Part shown: positions 63,201 through 64,000 of the stretch, piece after piece
Position numbering within the stretch: the stretch's first letter is position 1
Layout of the letters: each line of letters starts with the position of its first letter
NCBI RefSeq assembly: GCF_004359965.1
Contig: NZ_SMRQ01000001.1
Location: 43,451-107,450 of the forward strand
Origin: Cognatilysobacter segetis
Lineage (GTDB): Bacteria > Pseudomonadota > Gammaproteobacteria > Xanthomonadales > Xanthomonadaceae
Direction: 5' to 3'
DNA length: 64,000 nt
The notes under the pieces: generated by a model
Told to the model about the DNA's origin: nothing
Database searches by the model: none
What the model saw: only the letters and a program-made list of their open reading frames with translations
Program-made: the position numbers and the translations under genes

Positions 63201-63727
63201 TCGGGCTGGCGATCAGCACCGAACTCGCGCAGGCGATGGGCGGCCGCATCGGCGTGCAGAGCACGCCGGGCGAGGGCGCCGCCTTCCACGTCGACCTGCC
63301 CTTGCGCGAGGCGGTGCCGTCATCCGAGCCGGCCTCGCAGGCACGGACGGAGATGCGCCCGCTGTCGCTGCTGCTCGTCGAGGACGATCCGACCGTGGCC
63401 GCGGTGGTGAAGGGCCTGCTGGAGGCGGGCGGACACCGGGTCCGGCACGTCGCGCACGGGCTCGCGGCGATGGCGGAGATCCACCTGCAGCGCTTCGATG
63501 CGGCGCTGCTCGACCTCGACCTGCCGGGCATGGACGGGTTCGCGCTCGCGCGGCAGTTGCGCGCGTCCGGTTTCGAGGCGCCGCTGGTCGCGGTGACCGC
63601 GCGCGCCGACGTGGACGCCGAGCCGCGTTCGCGCGAGGCCGGATTCGACGCGTTCCTGCGCAAGCCGGTCACCGGCGCGATGCTGCGCGAGGTGCTCGAA
63701 CGGCGCACTCAGCCGCTCGACGCCTGA
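60215..63727 (+). CDS. Reg_prop/Y_Y_Y hybrid sensor histidine kinase
   Basis: 1170 residues from the ATG at 60215. Signal peptide (MAGLCLALLPCAAWAG), then periplasmic Reg_prop propellers (LAQDRAGYLWIATSDGLARFDG, VFVDADDRVWIGTRSAGLAVLD, and many more). A Y_Y_Y domain (YRFRLSGFDRDWVETG...FTQLPPGDYRLQVMART) ends near residue 750, followed by one membrane helix (about 762-782). HisKA has phosphorylatable His818 in FGHEVRTPMTGVLGM. HATPase_c shows LLGNAVKFTERGG, ADTGPGLS and YGGSGLGLAIS. A C-terminal receiver has phospho-Asp1100 in LLDLDLPGMDG and Lys in LRKPVT. No HPt or DNA-binding domain, so the phosphorelay must continue elsewhere. Confidence 0.94.
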   Translation: MRDAIVGWMAGLCLALLPCAAWAGLPETPRPRQFTVADGLPSNRINGLAQDRAGYLWIATSDGLARFDGVGFRVWRIEQGLRDNYVWSVFVDADDRVWIGTRSAGLAVLDAKRRDFRWFDRRTPGVGGVEVWSIAGTRDGSLWFGTADAGLHRLHGGRVERFMPVPGDARSLPAADVRELLVDRAGRLWIATAQGIAHWDGRGFVRDDMAGLPTAAVDGLSTEADGRLWLGTPRGAALRRADGRVSMPAFASRGGAPLQMLLRDRAGTHWFDIPQGLGVEVESGIDVVPLYSAASQGLVRPGWVDAREDHEGGLWFASNTNGLWYLPPRWRQFSVLSRRLGDPATLANAQVRGIAPSRDGSTWLVGSGGVLDRVDSETGAVQHVFADVAQGVILTAVREARDGRVWVGYFDGLARIDPSTGRIDRWPAGTHDGALRGEPAFLAEDASGRLLIGGEGGVQVRSADGRVVDDLVPGDRHGLPAGATVAGLATTPSGEVWIAGSAGLFRVDPVTSRARRIEGVGAGAVHGIAFDAAGQAWLARHGAVERYRIDGAQLVRLDRLDAATGFPRLAPSGLAVDARGVVWATSVRGLVRVDPRTRRSRVYGVRDGLPSQEFAGPPVPRPGDGRLLAGTPEGLVIFDPAVVRPEGRVPRLLLESMDVSRDGARIALDEAAFPTIEHDDRDLRVRARLMSFSDAGSTAYRFRLSGFDRDWVETGADGERVFTQLPPGDYRLQVMARTADQVWSPPREVAFRVRAPWWQTWWARGAGGLLAVLAAVVLALQYRDRLRRRHALQRMRDERRHAEASSSAKTRFLATFGHEVRTPMTGVLGMTELLLETPLDATQRGYVDAIRTAGDHLLRLLNDALDLARIDSGHLELVEEPFDLHRMLHEIGALVGPLARHRGLDFELQLAADVPRGVHGDCSRIRQILLNLLGNAVKFTERGGVTLRVMRSADVVRFVVADTGPGLSAAQCAKLFRRFQQADGARTAARYGGSGLGLAISTELAQAMGGRIGVQSTPGEGAAFHVDLPLREAVPSSEPASQARTEMRPLSLLLVEDDPTVAAVVKGLLEAGGHRVRHVAHGLAAMAEIHLQRFDAALLDLDLPGMDGFALARQLRASGFEAPLVAVTARADVDAEPRSREAGFDAFLRKPVTGAMLREVLERRTQPLDA

Positions 63728-63774
63728 AGCTCCGCAGCACTCCGGTCGCGTGATGCGACCCGAGGCGGCAGCGC

Positions 63775-64000
63775 TCAGCGTGCGCTGAGCGAATGCACCG
63801 CGTCGACCAGCACGGCGACGTGCTCGGGTGACATGTCCGGCGACATGCCGTGGCCGAGGTTGAACACGTGGCCCTCGCGCGAGCCGCCGTTGCCGTCGCG
63901 GTACGCATTGAGCGCACGGCCGACTTCCCGACGGATCGCCTCGGGCGACGCATACAGCGTCACCGGGTCCAGGTTGCCCTGCAGCGCGACGCGTCCGCCC
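63775..64000 (-). CDS. hemE: Uroporphyrinogen decarboxylase (C-terminal part)
   Basis: Partial gene: only the last 74 residues lie in the window, the rest is beyond base 64000. The sequence [31 protein letters not shown] and [27 protein letters not shown] is the conserved C-terminus of HemE (QGNLDP, NLGHGI/M-x-P). Decarboxylates uroporphyrinogen III to coproporphyrinogen III in heme synthesis. Confidence 0.93.
   Translation of the reverse strand, partial: GGRVALQGNLDPVTLYASPEAIRREVGRALNAYRDGNGGSREGHVFNLGHGMSPDMSPEHVAVLVDAVHSLSAR

Overview
The window is one stretch of a very GC-rich proteobacterial chromosome. It most likely comes from the Xanthomonadaceae (Lysobacter, Luteimonas or Xanthomonas type). 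The grounds are gene content (MetX-type homoserine acyltransferase behind a SAM-I riboswitch, a SAH riboswitch on ahcY, a TonB receptor beside a TPR-sulfotransferase, GTP-dependent PEP carboxykinase, an AlgP/H1-like Lys-Ala protein) and style: tight operons with ATGA and TGATG overlaps and frequent GTG or TTG starts. I see no rRNA, tRNA, insertion sequence, prophage, CRISPR array or defence island. Almost everything is core or near-core chromosome. The genus call is an inference from remembered family distributions.

Layout. 1-0.92 kb: two tandem secreted DUF4124-like proteins. 1.0-9.4 kb: methionine/SAM cycle (metF, ahcY with SAH riboswitch, metK with a possible RBS-masking hairpin, a SAM-dependent methyltransferase), with a secreted ClpP-like protein and an S9 peptidase between them. 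9.5-12.8 kb: dusB, a PfkB sugar kinase and a NupG-like nucleoside transporter. 12.9-13.6 kb: a UPF0016 manganese exporter behind a yybP-ykoY Mn riboswitch. 13.7-17.5 kb: an aldo/keto reductase and an ECF-sigma / membrane regulator / PDZ protein operon. 17.6-20.7 kb: SPFH-NfeD pair, gcvT, gcvH. 20.7-22.2 kb: a gene-poor stretch leading to a strongly promoted H1-like gene. 22.4-31.6 kb: serine hydrolase, GMC oxidoreductase, nucleotide-transporter-like protein with a phosphoesterase, thioesterase-like protein, FadE and a divergent TetR regulator. 31.7-39.1 kb: pckG, TPR-sulfotransferase, TonB receptor and a second outer-membrane-like protein. 39.2-49.9 kb: hslO, mtgA, a GT2 glycosyltransferase, AsmA with an MliC-like lipoprotein, trhA, prfC, an HDOD regulator, an M23 peptidase and a phytase-like lipoprotein. 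50.0-53.5 kb: SAM-I riboswitch then metX-metB-hom. 53.5-64 kb: a Reg_prop-GGDEF protein, sdaA, a glutaredoxin-like protein, a yceI-cybB-yceI operon, a giant Reg_prop hybrid histidine kinase and the C-terminal end of hemE.

How it fits together. The main theme is sulfur-amino-acid and one-carbon metabolism: hom, metX and metB make cystathionine, MetF supplies methyl groups, MetK makes SAM, AhcY removes SAH, and GcvT/GcvH and SdaA feed or drain glycine and serine. Four of these units carry separate cis signals: a SAM-I riboswitch plus a 24-bp palindrome (metX), a SAH riboswitch (ahcY), a palindrome inside the promoter (metF) and a hairpin over the ribosome-binding site (metK). A second theme is envelope and signalling functions. 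I did not find a clearly new multi-gene system. The best leads are the metK leader hairpin, the met palindromes, the ECF sigma operon and the TonB receptor/TPR-sulfotransferase pair.
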